A stretch of DNA of 64,000 nt from Saprospirales bacterium GYS_P2D (GTDB taxonomy: Bacteria; Bacteroidota; Bacteroidia; Chitinophagales; Saprospiraceae). How positions within the stretch are numbered: position 1 is the first letter of the stretch; the number at the start of each line of letters is the position of its first letter. Below are positions 1-9,452 of this stretch, in pieces. Under the pieces are notes generated by a model, which saw only the letters and a list, made by a program, of their open reading frames with translations, did no database searches and was not told the origin of the DNA. Made by a program: the position numbers and the translations under genes. Location of the stretch: contig WUUP01000001.1 in assembly GCA_009833045.1 (NCBI GenBank), positions 489,586 to 553,585 on the forward strand, written 5' to 3'.

Positions 1-161
1 TTATTAAACGATAACTGAATTTGATTGTACAAAAACCCTACCTCAGCATTTTCTGGTGCTACGGCGTTGGGGTTTTGATTTATGTCAAGATCTGTCAAGT
101 CACTACAAGAGAAGACAAAGACAACGCTTGTGAGAAGTAACAATTTTAATATATGTTTCAT
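1..161 (-). CDS. SusD-family outer-membrane lipoprotein, 3' part outside window
   Basis: Only the first 53 codons are present; the gene runs off the left edge. The start has a basic residue followed by a hydrophobic stretch and a lipobox ending FSC, so this is a lipoprotein signal. The next residues, SDLTDLDINQNPNAVAPENA, look like the start of the SusD-like family found beside SusC porins, where the mature lipoprotein caps the porin and binds the nutrient. It lies 31 bases after the SusC gene on the same strand, so they probably form one operon. The family call rests on the N-terminus and on position; the substrate cannot be told. Confidence 0.7.
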   Translation of the reverse strand, partial: MKHILKLLLLTSVVFVFSCSDLTDLDINQNPNAVAPENAEVGFLYNQIQLSFN

Positions 162-192
162 ACAAATATTTCTTTTTATAAAACTGACTTAA

Positions 193-3100
193 TTAGAATG
201 TGAAATTCAAGACAGCTCCTACTCTCTTAGAAGTTGGACCAGTCAAGAAATCAAATCCTCTACCGTTACCCACACCTAAACTCAATACTTCTGGGTCAAA
301 ATTTAGACCTACAGGGAAGTTATAAGCTTTGAACCATAGGTTATTTCCGTAGAACTTGATAGATGCACTACCGAAAGGAGTGTTCTTTAATGCTGACTCA
401 GGAAGAGCATAAGAAAGTGACACCTCACGGAGACGTAAAGTAGTACCATCAAATATTGATCCTTCATTAGTCGCAAATGCTGAGAACCATGCATCACCTG
501 CATAAGTCTGAATATTATTTGGAGTAGATCCGTCAGATGCTAATACACCAGGAAGTACGATAGGTAAGAATCTATCGAATCCAGTATCAGTAGTGTTACC
601 ACGACCAAGTAGTGTAAGAGCAGTAGCTGAATAGATATCACCTCCATCTACATATGATAACTGTACGTTGAACGCTAAGTTATTCCAAGATAGAGTATTG
701 ATCCAGTCGATGTTATAGTTTGGCACAGGATCTCCAATCACTTGAATATCTTGCGTCTCAATATACTCACCTAAACTATTTACAAGATTCTCTCCTTGAT
801 CATTTTTCTCAAATGCATATCCTTGAATAACTCCATAAGACTCACCTGGGATAGCAAAGTTTCCTAAATCAGTATATCCAGCGATGTTCACTTGGTTTAC
901 ACCTTCAGCGATTGACTCTACGATGTTTTCGTTAGTCGTGAAGTTAAACTGAGAGTTCCATCCGAATTTGCCAGTGAAAGGATTAATATTCAATCCTAAC
1001 TCAATACCTCTGTTAGATACTGATGCTGCATTGACAGTAGTCACACTGTATCCAGTAGATGGATCCAAATCCAAATCAATCAATAGATCATCAGATAACT
1101 TGTCATACAATGATAAGTCTAAGCCTAATCTGTTGCCTAAGAATCTTGCCTCGATACCGAGTTCTGTCTCTGTTACTTTCTCTGCTGTTAGATTCGGGTT
1201 TCCAAGTCTATTTGCAACAGAGTTAGTTCTCACAAGTGTACCATCATTCTGGATGAATGCACGAGGATTAGTAGCCAATACACTTGACGTAACATATGGA
1301 TCAGGATAACCTGCTGAAGTACCATATCCTAATCTAAACTTCAAGTAATCAACATTAGCACCTAAGTCAAATGCATCTGATGCTACGAATGATAATGATG
1401 CTGATGGATAGAATACTGATCTATTCTCAGGCTCGAGCGTAGAAGTCCAGTCATTTCTCGCTTGGAATGAAGCATACAAGAAGCTCTTATAGCCTAATGT
1501 AAGGTTACCATAGACACCATTCGTCTTTTCATCTCTATTGAAAGTAGAAGTAGTCTGTGTGATGAAGTTGTCATGTGTAAACAAACCTCTCACAAACTGC
1601 TGCTGGCTACCTTGATACTGGTAGTTTCTGCTTTCTCCTCTTAGGTTAACACCCGCTAATACGTCTAAAGACCAATCATCTGTAAGATTGTCATTATACA
1701 TCACATTGAATACGTGATCATAGATGTTGTTAATACGCTGAGAAGTAAAGTAAGAACCATCAGCTGCAAAAGTCTGAGATCCACCTTTATTAGCTCTAAA
1801 CTGCTGATATTGTGTGTAATTATCAACACCAGATCTGAATGATAATGATAACTTATCAGTCACGTCATAGTTGATCTGTACATTACCAAAGAATCTGTTA
1901 AGATCTTCAAGCTCATCAGCATTGTTCAATGTCCAAAGAGGGTTTTGGATAGGAGATCCACCTCTATAGTACACCATAGAACCATCAGCAGCCTCATACG
2001 GTAAATGCATTAAATCAACTGATCTCGGAGTGTAAAGTACATCTGAGAATAAAGCAACTCCATTAGCCGCTGTACTTAAGAATCCACCTGAAGCTGCAGG
2101 AGGGTTCGTTCTATCAGATGTGATATAGTTAAACGATCCTCTTACTGTCACTCCATTAGAGAGTTTAGCTGAAGCACCAAGGCTTAAGTTGTGCTTTTCG
2201 TATCTATTAGTAGCTTCATCACCTTCTACATACTCATATGAGAATATGTCTCCAGGAGTACGCTGTACCATCTCACCTTTATTAGGTGTGAATCCTCTAT
2301 CATCTACATAGCTATATGCCGCAGCGAATGATACATCACCAAAGTTTTTCTTAGCACTGATTGATGTAGTCTTACCTACACCTGGTCTGAAGAAGTTTTC
2401 TACAGACTCATATGCCTGATATGGGTATCTCTGACCGATAAATTCTGGAAGTCTCGAATTATTACGACCATTATCATATGGGTGAGGGATAGTACCATCT
2501 TCAGCTACACCATTGCTACCACGTACATCAAATGCAGGTCCCCAGTTAGAGAAGAATGCACCATAGTTTCCAGAGAAACCATTACCATATACGTTTTGGT
2601 AGTCAGGGAGGTTAGATATTTCAGAGCTTGAGATACCTTGTGATACACTGATCTCAAGTTTCTTATTAGCATCTGCACCACCTTGACCAGTCTTAGTAGT
2701 CACGAGGATCACACCATTACGCCCAGCCTCTCCGTAGAGTACTGTAGCTGATAGACCCTTGAGGATCGAGATATCAGCGATGTTATTTGGATCGAGATCC
2801 AAGAAACGGCTTGATGCGGTAGCACTACCTTGAGTAAAGTTGTCAGTATCAGTATTCGTATCGGTGTTAAAAGGAACACCATCGATAACGAATAAAGGCT
2901 GATTAGACCCAGTGATAGAAGAGTATCCTCTGATAATGATGTTAGTACCAGATCCAGCCATACCTGATGTCTGTCCGATCTGTACACCAGTAGCCTTACC
3001 ATTGAGGATTCTCGCTACGTCAGTCTCTCCTCTATCGGCGATTGCTTCTGCTCCGATGGTAGATACACCATATCCGAGAGCTTTCTTCTCACGCTTGATA

Positions 3101-3423
3101 CCGAGAGATGTCACTACGACCTCATCGAGGAGTTGCCCCTCAGACAAGATCACATCTACTACAGAAGTGGTAGACACGTCAAACTCTTGAGTTTCGTAAC
3201 CTGTGAAACTAACAACTACTGCTGTCGTCCCGTCAGGCACATCAAGTGAGAAGGTACCATCTATATCGGTGATTGTTCCGATTGTGGTTCCTTTCGCCAA
3301 AATGTTTGCTCCGATAAGTGGCTCGCCTAAATTATCGACAACGCTACCAGTGATGGTACGCTGTGCCATAATAGAACCAACCGACACTATCAAAGCGAAA
3401 AAGAGTAATGAAAATTTCTTCAT
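193..3423 (-). CDS. SusC/RagA-family TonB-dependent outer-membrane transporter
   Basis: 1076 residues. Residues 1-21 are a signal peptide ending in AQ. Residues 22-95 form the carboxypeptidase-regulatory-like beta domain usual at the start of SusC proteins (ITGSVVDNLGEPLIGANILA). A TonB-box-like LDEVVVTSLG follows at 99-107, then a plug domain with the FVIDGVPF motif, then a long beta-barrel ending in an aromatic residue (LNFTF), as outer-membrane barrels do. SusC proteins import oligomers such as glycans or peptides with energy from TonB and pair with a SusD lipoprotein, which here is the partial gene just downstream. No neighbouring glycoside hydrolase or peptidase in the window identifies the substrate. 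The 5' leader resembles that of the second SusC gene at 6163-9144. Confidence 0.95.
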   Translation of the reverse strand: MKKFSLLFFALIVSVGSIMAQRTITGSVVDNLGEPLIGANILAKGTTIGTITDIDGTFSLDVPDGTTAVVVSFTGYETQEFDVSTTSVVDVILSEGQLLDEVVVTSLGIKREKKALGYGVSTIGAEAIADRGETDVARILNGKATGVQIGQTSGMAGSGTNIIIRGYSSITGSNQPLFVIDGVPFNTDTNTDTDNFTQGSATASSRFLDLDPNNIADISILKGLSATVLYGEAGRNGVILVTTKTGQGGADANKKLEISVSQGISSSEISNLPDYQNVYGNGFSGNYGAFFSNWGPAFDVRGSNGVAEDGTIPHPYDNGRNNSRLPEFIGQRYPYQAYESVENFFRPGVGKTTSISAKKNFGDVSFAAAYSYVDDRGFTPNKGEMVQRTPGDIFSYEYVEGDEATNRYEKHNLSLGASAKLSNGVTVRGSFNYITSDRTNPPAASGGFLSTAANGVALFSDVLYTPRSVDLMHLPYEAADGSMVYYRGGSPIQNPLWTLNNADELEDLNRFFGNVQINYDVTDKLSLSFRSGVDNYTQYQQFRANKGGSQTFAADGSYFTSQRINNIYDHVFNVMYNDNLTDDWSLDVLAGVNLRGESRNYQYQGSQQQFVRGLFTHDNFITQTTSTFNRDEKTNGVYGNLTLGYKSFLYASFQARNDWTSTLEPENRSVFYPSASLSFVASDAFDLGANVDYLKFRLGYGTSAGYPDPYVTSSVLATNPRAFIQNDGTLVRTNSVANRLGNPNLTAEKVTETELGIEARFLGNRLGLDLSLYDKLSDDLLIDLDLDPSTGYSVTTVNAASVSNRGIELGLNINPFTGKFGWNSQFNFTTNENIVESIAEGVNQVNIAGYTDLGNFAIPGESYGVIQGYAFEKNDQGENLVNSLGEYIETQDIQVIGDPVPNYNIDWINTLSWNNLAFNVQLSYVDGGDIYSATALTLLGRGNTTDTGFDRFLPIVLPGVLASDGSTPNNIQTYAGDAWFSAFATNEGSIFDGTTLRLREVSLSYALPESALKNTPFGSASIKFYGNNLWFKAYNFPVGLNFDPEVLSLGVGNGRGFDFLTGPTSKRVGAVLNFTF

Positions 3424-3474
3424 ACTATTTCGGTTTAATTAATTATGAATTAGAATATCAATAAAGTTAAATAC

Positions 3475-3574
3475 GTCAAACACTGACGTCAAAGACATCA
3501 ACGTTTGACTCGTCAATTGCGCTTCTTTGTATAAAATTTGGCCAGTGCAGTGGTCAATTGGCACATTGGTCAAA
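3475..3574. promoter_or_regulatory. Cluster of GTCAA repeats upstream of the first SusC gene
   Basis: The 427-base gap at 3424-3850 contains the SusC leader, this cluster, an A-rich stretch and a terminator. Within about 100 bases the plus strand has GTCAA at 3475, 3488, 3512, 3553 and 3569, and its inverse GTTTGAC at 3503. Two copies extend to the identical 8-mer GTCAATTG (3512-3519, 3553-3560). Repeated half-sites upstream of an uptake gene suggest a regulator-binding region, but no regulator gene is adjacent and I found no convincing TAnnTTTG promoter here, so the function is inferred. Confidence 0.35.
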
Positions 3575-3775
3575 TCCGACCAATAAACCAAAAAAAAGAA
3601 TCAGATATGTTAAAAACATCCTAATTCAGAGACGAATATAAACATTAAGACCTATTTGGAAAGGAAAAAAAAAGAACATTTATATCTATCTCTTTCCCAC
3701 TTTGCTCTTGAGCATCACATTTATTCGTCGAAAAAAAGAAAAACTTAACTCAAAATATTTGCACAGAAGAATACC

Positions 3776-3810
3776 AAATAAAAAAAGGCCATGACTAATG
3801 TCATGGCCTT
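3776..3810 (-). terminator. Rho-independent terminator after the lipoprotein gene
   Basis: An 11-bp perfect inverted repeat, AAGGCCATGAC at 3785-3795 and GTCATGGCCTT at 3800-3810, has a four-base loop. Read on the minus strand the stem is followed by a run of T. It lies about 40 bases beyond the stop of the gene at 3851-4699 and closes the second SusC/SusD operon, separating it from the first. Confidence 0.9.
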
Positions 3811-3850
3811 CCTGTTCTATAATAGCTGGATATTACTATCCAAATATTCT

Positions 3851-4699
3851 CTACTGTGGAGTGAGTGTGACTAAACCAGTATCACCGAATCCATTCGTCC
3901 ATTGGTAAGTGATCACTCCCGTAGAAGCATCTGAGCTACCTACTAAAGTCACATTACTACCGAAAGGCTCTCCAAATGTACCTGATACATCTCCGCAGAT
4001 ATCTACTATCGCTCCTGACAATCTACCATCCGTCTCAAAAGCAGCTGTGATACCATATACACCATACCAATCCAAGTACAGACCTGCTGAAAAATCAGAA
4101 ATGGTATATGAGCCACCTGAGCCACTGACAGTCACTGTAGCAGTCGAACTATACTCTCCAGGGCAACATCCATCCGTAGATGACCCTGTCGTAGTAGCTG
4201 TATATGTACCAGCTAAATCAGAAGGACATACCACTGCAAAGTTGTACGTCACCTCATTAGATGATACTACGCCTACCTCATTGCTGCCAGTAAGTCTGAT
4301 AGTGATAGCTTCTGGCACACCTATCTCAAACTGGTCTAAATCCAACATGATAGGTAACTGCCCTGTAAGCTCCCCACTTGGGATACTACCAGTGCCACTT
4401 GACTGATATGCCGATGCAGCTATCGTAGTAGGCTCTATGATCTCATATGTATAGTTTACAGCACTTGATCTTGGAGCTCCAGCGAGCGCTACTATGGCAC
4501 CCAATGGTTTCTGCTCTCCATCCATCAACTTTGTGATGGTGAGATTAGTCACTGTAGAGTTGAGCAATAATGCTTCAAACTCCTCTGTAGAATCTCCTGG
4601 TGATGTCACTGGATAGATATCTACATCTTCTTCGCCACATGATGCTAATAAGAATAGAAGCGAGAAGAATAATCCTAATATTGAAATATTTGCTTTCAT
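3851..4699 (-). CDS. Lipoprotein of unknown function in a SusC/SusD operon
   Basis: 282 residues. The N-terminus is a lipoprotein signal with lipobox LLASC at about residues 17-21, followed by an acidic GEEDVD stretch that resembles surface-export signals of Bacteroidota lipoproteins. The middle part is rich in Thr, Ser and Val and looks like an immunoglobulin-type beta fold. The C-terminal half has a CCPGEY motif and a Gly/Ser/Thr-rich beta domain. It starts 10 bases after the SusD gene, so it is in the same transcript, where SusE/SusF-like surface ligand-binding lipoproteins are usually encoded. That role is inferred from position; I do not recognise a specific family. Confidence 0.75.
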   Translation of the reverse strand: MKANISILGLFFSLLFLLASCGEEDVDIYPVTSPGDSTEEFEALLLNSTVTNLTITKLMDGEQKPLGAIVALAGAPRSSAVNYTYEIIEPTTIAASAYQSSGTGSIPSGELTGQLPIMLDLDQFEIGVPEAITIRLTGSNEVGVVSSNEVTYNFAVVCPSDLAGTYTATTTGSSTDGCCPGEYSSTATVTVSGSGGSYTISDFSAGLYLDWYGVYGITAAFETDGRLSGAIVDICGDVSGTFGEPFGSNVTLVGSSDASTGVITYQWTNGFGDTGLVTLTPQ

Positions 4700-4709
4700 A
4701 ATCTATCTA

Positions 4710-6137
4710 TTAATATCCTGTGTTTTGTTGAATAACTGGGTTTGCATTGATCTCACCTTCACCGATGGCCATATTAAACCTATGATCTCCAGCAGCTAAA
4801 GTTTTAAATTCAGCCTGCTGACCATTACCATCTGCTTGATCTCCAAAATCAGATCGCTGAATAGGCAATCCTTTTCTCTTAAGATCGAAGAAACGGTGAC
4901 CTTCAAAAGCCAACTCTAATCTACGCTCTAATGCGATCGCATCTTTCAGCGCTTGTCCAGTCTCTCCTAAGCTCACGAAATTCGAGTACCTATTTGAACG
5001 AAGGTCGTCTAAAACATCAAGCGCCTGTGCATCTTGACCTAACTCAGCGTAAGCCTCTGCAGCGTTGAGCAGTACTTCTGAATATCTGACTGCTTTAGCA
5101 TCCACGACATTGGCATCGCCTGTGAATCGACCTCTATACTTCACGATGTGATTATAATCCACACCAGCGAAAGGACTCGTCTCAAAATATACCGACTTAC
5201 GGATGTCATTGTCTTGATAGAGGTTAAAGAAAGCATAGTCTACATTGTACTCAGATCTGATACCATCCGGAGACTCCTGTAGCCAAGCTACACCAAGATT
5301 GACACCATCTGGCTCGGTTACTTTGATTTTCCAGAGTACGCCTTCTTCAGTTGCATCTTTCCATACATTCAGGAAATTATCTCTGCTGACCTCTCCATAA
5401 GAAGATGACACGTTAGCAAGAGCAGTGATCACATTTTGGTAGTCACCCATGTATAGGTATACACGGCTCAATAAAGCACCTACGGCACTCTTATTAAGAC
5501 GACCTACACCATTCTGATCATTGATCAAGCCCAATGCTTGGTTAAAGTCAGCTAATATGCTGGCATATGTATCAGAAAGACTATTTCTCTCTGGCGTCAA
5601 TCCACTATCCGTAGATGTCACATAAGGGATCCCTAAACTTCCTGTAGCAGGATTAGCTGGCAGATCCGCATATAGCTTAGCCAAATCAAAATGAGCAATC
5701 GCTCTGGCAGCTAAAGCTTCACCCATAATATTATTTTTGTCAGCTCCATCCTCCAGCTTGTCGATATTTTCCAATATCAAGTTAGCTCGCTGAATCACCT
5801 TATAGGCCGACAGCCAAAATGTTTCTGAACTATTGTCCTCATCATATCTCCAGTCATAGAAAGACTCTCTCGATCTACGTCCATTGGCATTGATGATGAC
5901 ATCGTCAGAGATCACATCTGGGATGAAGTAAATTGATGCTGCTCCCGAAGTAGCACCATAATAACCACTACGTCTAAATCCTGAATAAATACCCTTTACG
6001 GCACTTTCAAAATCTGAAACATTGTTGAACCCTTCTTCAGCAGCAATACTATCTGTAGGAAACAATGATAAGTCCTCCTCACATGATGTAGTGATAAAAA
6101 TCAGACTAAAAAGGACTAATAAATATTTTAAATTCAT
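4710..6137 (-). CDS. SusD/RagB-family nutrient-binding outer-membrane lipoprotein
   Basis: About 475 residues from the ATG at 6137. That start puts the signal peptide (MNLKYLLVLFSLIFITTSC) at the very N-terminus. An upstream in-frame ATG at 6182 would overlap the SusC gene and add 15 residues ahead of the signal, so I reject it. The lipobox TTSC is followed by EEDLSLFPTDS, typical of SusD. The AEALAARAIAHFDLAKLYADLP segment is the TPR-like helix region of the family, and FEGHRFFDLKR near the C-terminus is the RagB/SusD C-terminal signature. It forms a complex with the SusC barrel encoded 25 bases upstream and binds the ligand at the cell surface. Confidence 0.93.
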   Translation of the reverse strand: MNLKYLLVLFSLIFITTSCEEDLSLFPTDSIAAEEGFNNVSDFESAVKGIYSGFRRSGYYGATSGAASIYFIPDVISDDVIINANGRRSRESFYDWRYDEDNSSETFWLSAYKVIQRANLILENIDKLEDGADKNNIMGEALAARAIAHFDLAKLYADLPANPATGSLGIPYVTSTDSGLTPERNSLSDTYASILADFNQALGLINDQNGVGRLNKSAVGALLSRVYLYMGDYQNVITALANVSSSYGEVSRDNFLNVWKDATEEGVLWKIKVTEPDGVNLGVAWLQESPDGIRSEYNVDYAFFNLYQDNDIRKSVYFETSPFAGVDYNHIVKYRGRFTGDANVVDAKAVRYSEVLLNAAEAYAELGQDAQALDVLDDLRSNRYSNFVSLGETGQALKDAIALERRLELAFEGHRFFDLKRKGLPIQRSDFGDQADGNGQQAEFKTLAAGDHRFNMAIGEGEINANPVIQQNTGY

Positions 6138-6162
6138 CTTTTTCTCTTTTGTGTTAAACAAA

Positions 6163-9144
6163 TTAGAATCTAACATTAACACCAGCCGTCACTGACTTAG
6201 CATTTGGATAGCTAAACCCTGCAAACTCACCAGGTAATTGACCTCCTACATCACCAGCAGACTCCTCAATAAATACTCCCACCTCTGGATCACCAGTGAA
6301 TCCAGTAAATGTCAATAGATTAGATCCAGCTACGAAGAATGAAAGATTTTGAAGACCTACTTTATCGACTAGGTTATATGGAAGCGAATAAGAAAGTTTT
6401 ACATTTCGGAGCCTAGCAAAATCACCTTTCTCTAAGAATCTCGTAGAGCTCGAAGCCTCAACCTCTACGTCAGGACGTGGGATCTCAGTGACATCACCTG
6501 GAGACTTCCAGTAGTCCAATGCCTCTACACTCTGAATGGAGCGAGCACCATCAAGACCTGAAAGAAGATCTAATTTTCTCTGATTGTACACCCAGTTTCC
6601 TCCTTTGAATGAGAAAGTAGATGTCAGATTCAAGTTTTTATAACCCATGTTGAAATCAAATCCACCTGAAAATCTTGGAAGAGCTGACTTACCAGAAAGA
6701 ATCACTGCATCTGATGCTGTAGGATTTGTTACTTCTTCTCCCTCTGCATTGAAATACAATAAATCTCCTGTAGCAGGATCTACACGACTAAACTCTACCA
6801 GCTCCCATACATAGGCTACTTCTCCTTCTTTTAGTACAGAGCTGAAGGCATTGTCAGGGTTTATTTGCTCATTACCTACAAGTCTATCCATGGTAGCCTT
6901 GTTATAAGAGAATCTGACTCCAAAATCCATATTGAAATCACCTCTAAACGGACTGTAGTATAGCTCAGCCTCAATACCTCTATTACTCATGTCACCGATA
7001 TTGTCCAATCTTGACTGGAATCCAGTAGTACGTGACAACTGATTAGGGAATAGTAGATCTGTCGTCTTCTTGTTATAATACTCTACCGCACCCGTCACTC
7101 TGTTATTGAGTACGCCGAAATCAACACCCACGGTCCAAGACTTCTGGGTCTCCCATCTTAGTTCTGGGTTTGACACGTTTCCTTGGAAAGATGCCGTCTG
7201 ATCATTGTAGCTGGCGAAATCTAAAACACCGATAGACTCATAGAGCTGTGTAGGCTCATTACCCGTAGTACCATATGATGCTCTCACTTTCAACTGATCA
7301 AAGAATTCAGACTGAATAAGCGAACGAGACAAGTCATATCCCACACCAAATGCATAGAATGTACCATATCTATTATCTCTACCAAAACGAGAAGAACCAT
7401 CACGACGGATACTTGCTTTCACATTAAGGTTATTGTCAAATGAATAATTCACCTGTCCAAAAAGTGAGAATAATGAAAACTCTGTACGGGTAGTAGTACC
7501 ATCAGTAATCTCAGCGGCTACAGACTGTACTTCTATACCTCTCGGGAATCCCTTACCACTGACACTATGAAACTCATAATCATTCTTAAGATACTCGAGG
7601 CCTCCTAAGAAGTTGAAACTATTGCGATCATCCAGATCAAAGTTGTACTGAGCAGTATTAGTCCAGATATATCTGTCTCTATCATATCCTCTATCAGTCT
7701 TGATACCTGGAGCATTAGCATCTCCTACATAAAAGTCAAGAATAGAGTTAGGCTTTATGAGGTATGTATTCTTCCATCTATTGAAAGTATATCCTCCAGT
7801 CGATGTGAGCGTCAATCCTTTGATCGGATTAGCAGTGACCGATACATTACCATATACGTCTGACCATCTGTTAGACTCTGGATTGTTTCTGATCGCCTCT
7901 ACGATGTTAAATCCCTGGTGAGTGAAGTTGTAAGAAGGATCTCCAAACTCATCTAAGATAATCTCACCATTATCATCAAGATTGTAGATTGTCTCATATG
8001 GATTATACTGGTATACTGCCACGAAAGGTGACTGCACATTGTATCTATCTCTGAGCTCATTATCATTTCTTCTACTGATATTGAGAGAGTTTGATATAGT
8101 GATCCAATCATTCGCTTTGAATGATCCATTGACCTTAGCAGTAGTACGATCAAAATCAGAGCCTACTGAAAGACCTTGCTGATCAGTACGAGAGAGTGAT
8201 ACGTAGTAGTTTCCTACATCATTGCCACCAGAGAAAGCTAAATTGTGCGTAGTTAATCCAGCAGGTCTGAGGAGCACATTCTCCCAGTCAGTTCCATACT
8301 CGAGTAGCGCTGCACGCTGCTCAGCAGTCATCGGAGCACGTACTCCGAGAGCAGTCTCATAGTTGAGCTTTTGAGAAGCATTCATGAGTTCGAAGCCATC
8401 ATCTACAGCTTCTTGCTCACCGATTTGTAGAGAGTACTCTACATACTGGTTTTTAGCACTACCACGCTTAGTAGTGACGAGTACGACACCTGCACTTGCT
8501 CTAGCACCATAGATAGATGTCGCAGCAGCATCCTTTAATATCGAGAATGACTCGATATCATTTGGATTGATAGCAGCATATACAGATCTATTGACTGGTA
8601 CTCCGTCCACGATGAATAATGGATCATTATTACCATTGATAGATGTCAGACCACGTATACGAATGTATCCATTCTGTCCTGGCTTACCATTTATGGCAGT
8701 TACTTCTACACCTGTAGACTGACCTTGGAGAAGATTGTCTATACTCGATATAGGAATATCAGTGATAGCACTACCCTTTACCGTAGAAATAGACTCTACC
8801 AAGTCTGAAGTTTTCGCTGTACTATACCCTACGAGTATAATCTCTTCTAAGAGCTCTCCTTGGCTCATCGTGACTACGACATTACTAAGTCCAGTCACAT
8901 CAACCTCTTGAGTCTCAAATCCAGTGTAAGAAACAACAAGAGTATTAGCCCCTTCAGGCAGAGTGATGGAGAAGTTACCATCCAGATCGGTAATCGCACC
9001 TTCTGAAGTTGACTTCACCAGCACATTGGCTCCAAAGAGACCCAAGTTGTCTTGGTCAGTGACGATACCTGTCACCACCCTTTGTGCACTTACAATTGTA
9101 ATAAAGCCAATCGAGAGAATGGCCAACAGTACAATTCTTTTCAT
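6163..9144 (-). CDS. SusC/RagA-family TonB-dependent outer-membrane transporter
   Basis: 993 residues. The signal peptide is residues 1-21 (ending SAQ), then a carboxypeptidase-regulatory-like domain (VTGIVTDQDNLGLFGANVLV), a TonB-box-like LLEEIILVGY at 98-107, and a plug with the signatures IRIRGLTSINGNNDPLFIVD and SILKDAAATSIYGARASAGV. The long barrel ends in VNVRF. This is the classical SusC architecture, more canonical in the plug than the SusC at 193-3423. It is the first gene of an operon with SusD (4710-6137) and a lipoprotein (3851-4699). A promoter with a palindrome between its two boxes lies upstream at 9213-9246. The substrate is unknown. Confidence 0.96.
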   Translation of the reverse strand: MKRIVLLAILSIGFITIVSAQRVVTGIVTDQDNLGLFGANVLVKSTSEGAITDLDGNFSITLPEGANTLVVSYTGFETQEVDVTGLSNVVVTMSQGELLEEIILVGYSTAKTSDLVESISTVKGSAITDIPISSIDNLLQGQSTGVEVTAINGKPGQNGYIRIRGLTSINGNNDPLFIVDGVPVNRSVYAAINPNDIESFSILKDAAATSIYGARASAGVVLVTTKRGSAKNQYVEYSLQIGEQEAVDDGFELMNASQKLNYETALGVRAPMTAEQRAALLEYGTDWENVLLRPAGLTTHNLAFSGGNDVGNYYVSLSRTDQQGLSVGSDFDRTTAKVNGSFKANDWITISNSLNISRRNDNELRDRYNVQSPFVAVYQYNPYETIYNLDDNGEIILDEFGDPSYNFTHQGFNIVEAIRNNPESNRWSDVYGNVSVTANPIKGLTLTSTGGYTFNRWKNTYLIKPNSILDFYVGDANAPGIKTDRGYDRDRYIWTNTAQYNFDLDDRNSFNFLGGLEYLKNDYEFHSVSGKGFPRGIEVQSVAAEITDGTTTRTEFSLFSLFGQVNYSFDNNLNVKASIRRDGSSRFGRDNRYGTFYAFGVGYDLSRSLIQSEFFDQLKVRASYGTTGNEPTQLYESIGVLDFASYNDQTASFQGNVSNPELRWETQKSWTVGVDFGVLNNRVTGAVEYYNKKTTDLLFPNQLSRTTGFQSRLDNIGDMSNRGIEAELYYSPFRGDFNMDFGVRFSYNKATMDRLVGNEQINPDNAFSSVLKEGEVAYVWELVEFSRVDPATGDLLYFNAEGEEVTNPTASDAVILSGKSALPRFSGGFDFNMGYKNLNLTSTFSFKGGNWVYNQRKLDLLSGLDGARSIQSVEALDYWKSPGDVTEIPRPDVEVEASSSTRFLEKGDFARLRNVKLSYSLPYNLVDKVGLQNLSFFVAGSNLLTFTGFTGDPEVGVFIEESAGDVGGQLPGEFAGFSYPNAKSVTAGVNVRF

Positions 9145-9212
9145 ACAATTTTGGTTTAGTTAATAAATTAGAAATTGACGCAGCTAAATACGTCATATGC
9201 GTTATAACGTTG

Positions 9213-9246
9213 CAAAACTAAGATTTGTGAACATTTGATGTTCAAA
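9213..9246 (-). promoter_or_regulatory. Promoter with embedded palindrome for the second SusC operon
   Basis: On the minus strand TTTG (9243-9246) is followed after 22 bases by TAGTTTTG (9213-9220), fitting the Bacteroidota -33/-7 pattern. Between and overlapping the boxes lies TGAACAT-TTG-ATGTTCA (9228-9244), a perfect 7-bp inverted repeat with a three-base spacer, placed where a repressor would block polymerase. The predicted transcript has a leader of about 60 bases. The rest of the 308-base gap 9145-9452 is AT-rich and must contain the promoter of the plus-strand protease gene, which I could not place. Confidence 0.6.
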
Positions 9247-9452
9247 CATTTTTTAGATTTAATTAACTGTTCGCTTCAAAATTGACTTAATCCACGAAAT
9301 TTCTTGGCAATAAATTAACTTCATTTGGGATTTTGAGGTTAAATAAATTACTATCGAAATTTACTTGGGCGAACACGTTTATTTACCTTTCTATTTTTTT
9401 AGACGATATTGTCATTCGTTATACTAATTGATCTTTTTCAAACCGTATTTAC

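Noticed and set aside
3909-4406. Long open frame antisense to the lipoprotein gene
   Set aside because: A 165-codon frame opposite a gene with a clear signal peptide and family features; no domain and no start context. It is a shadow.
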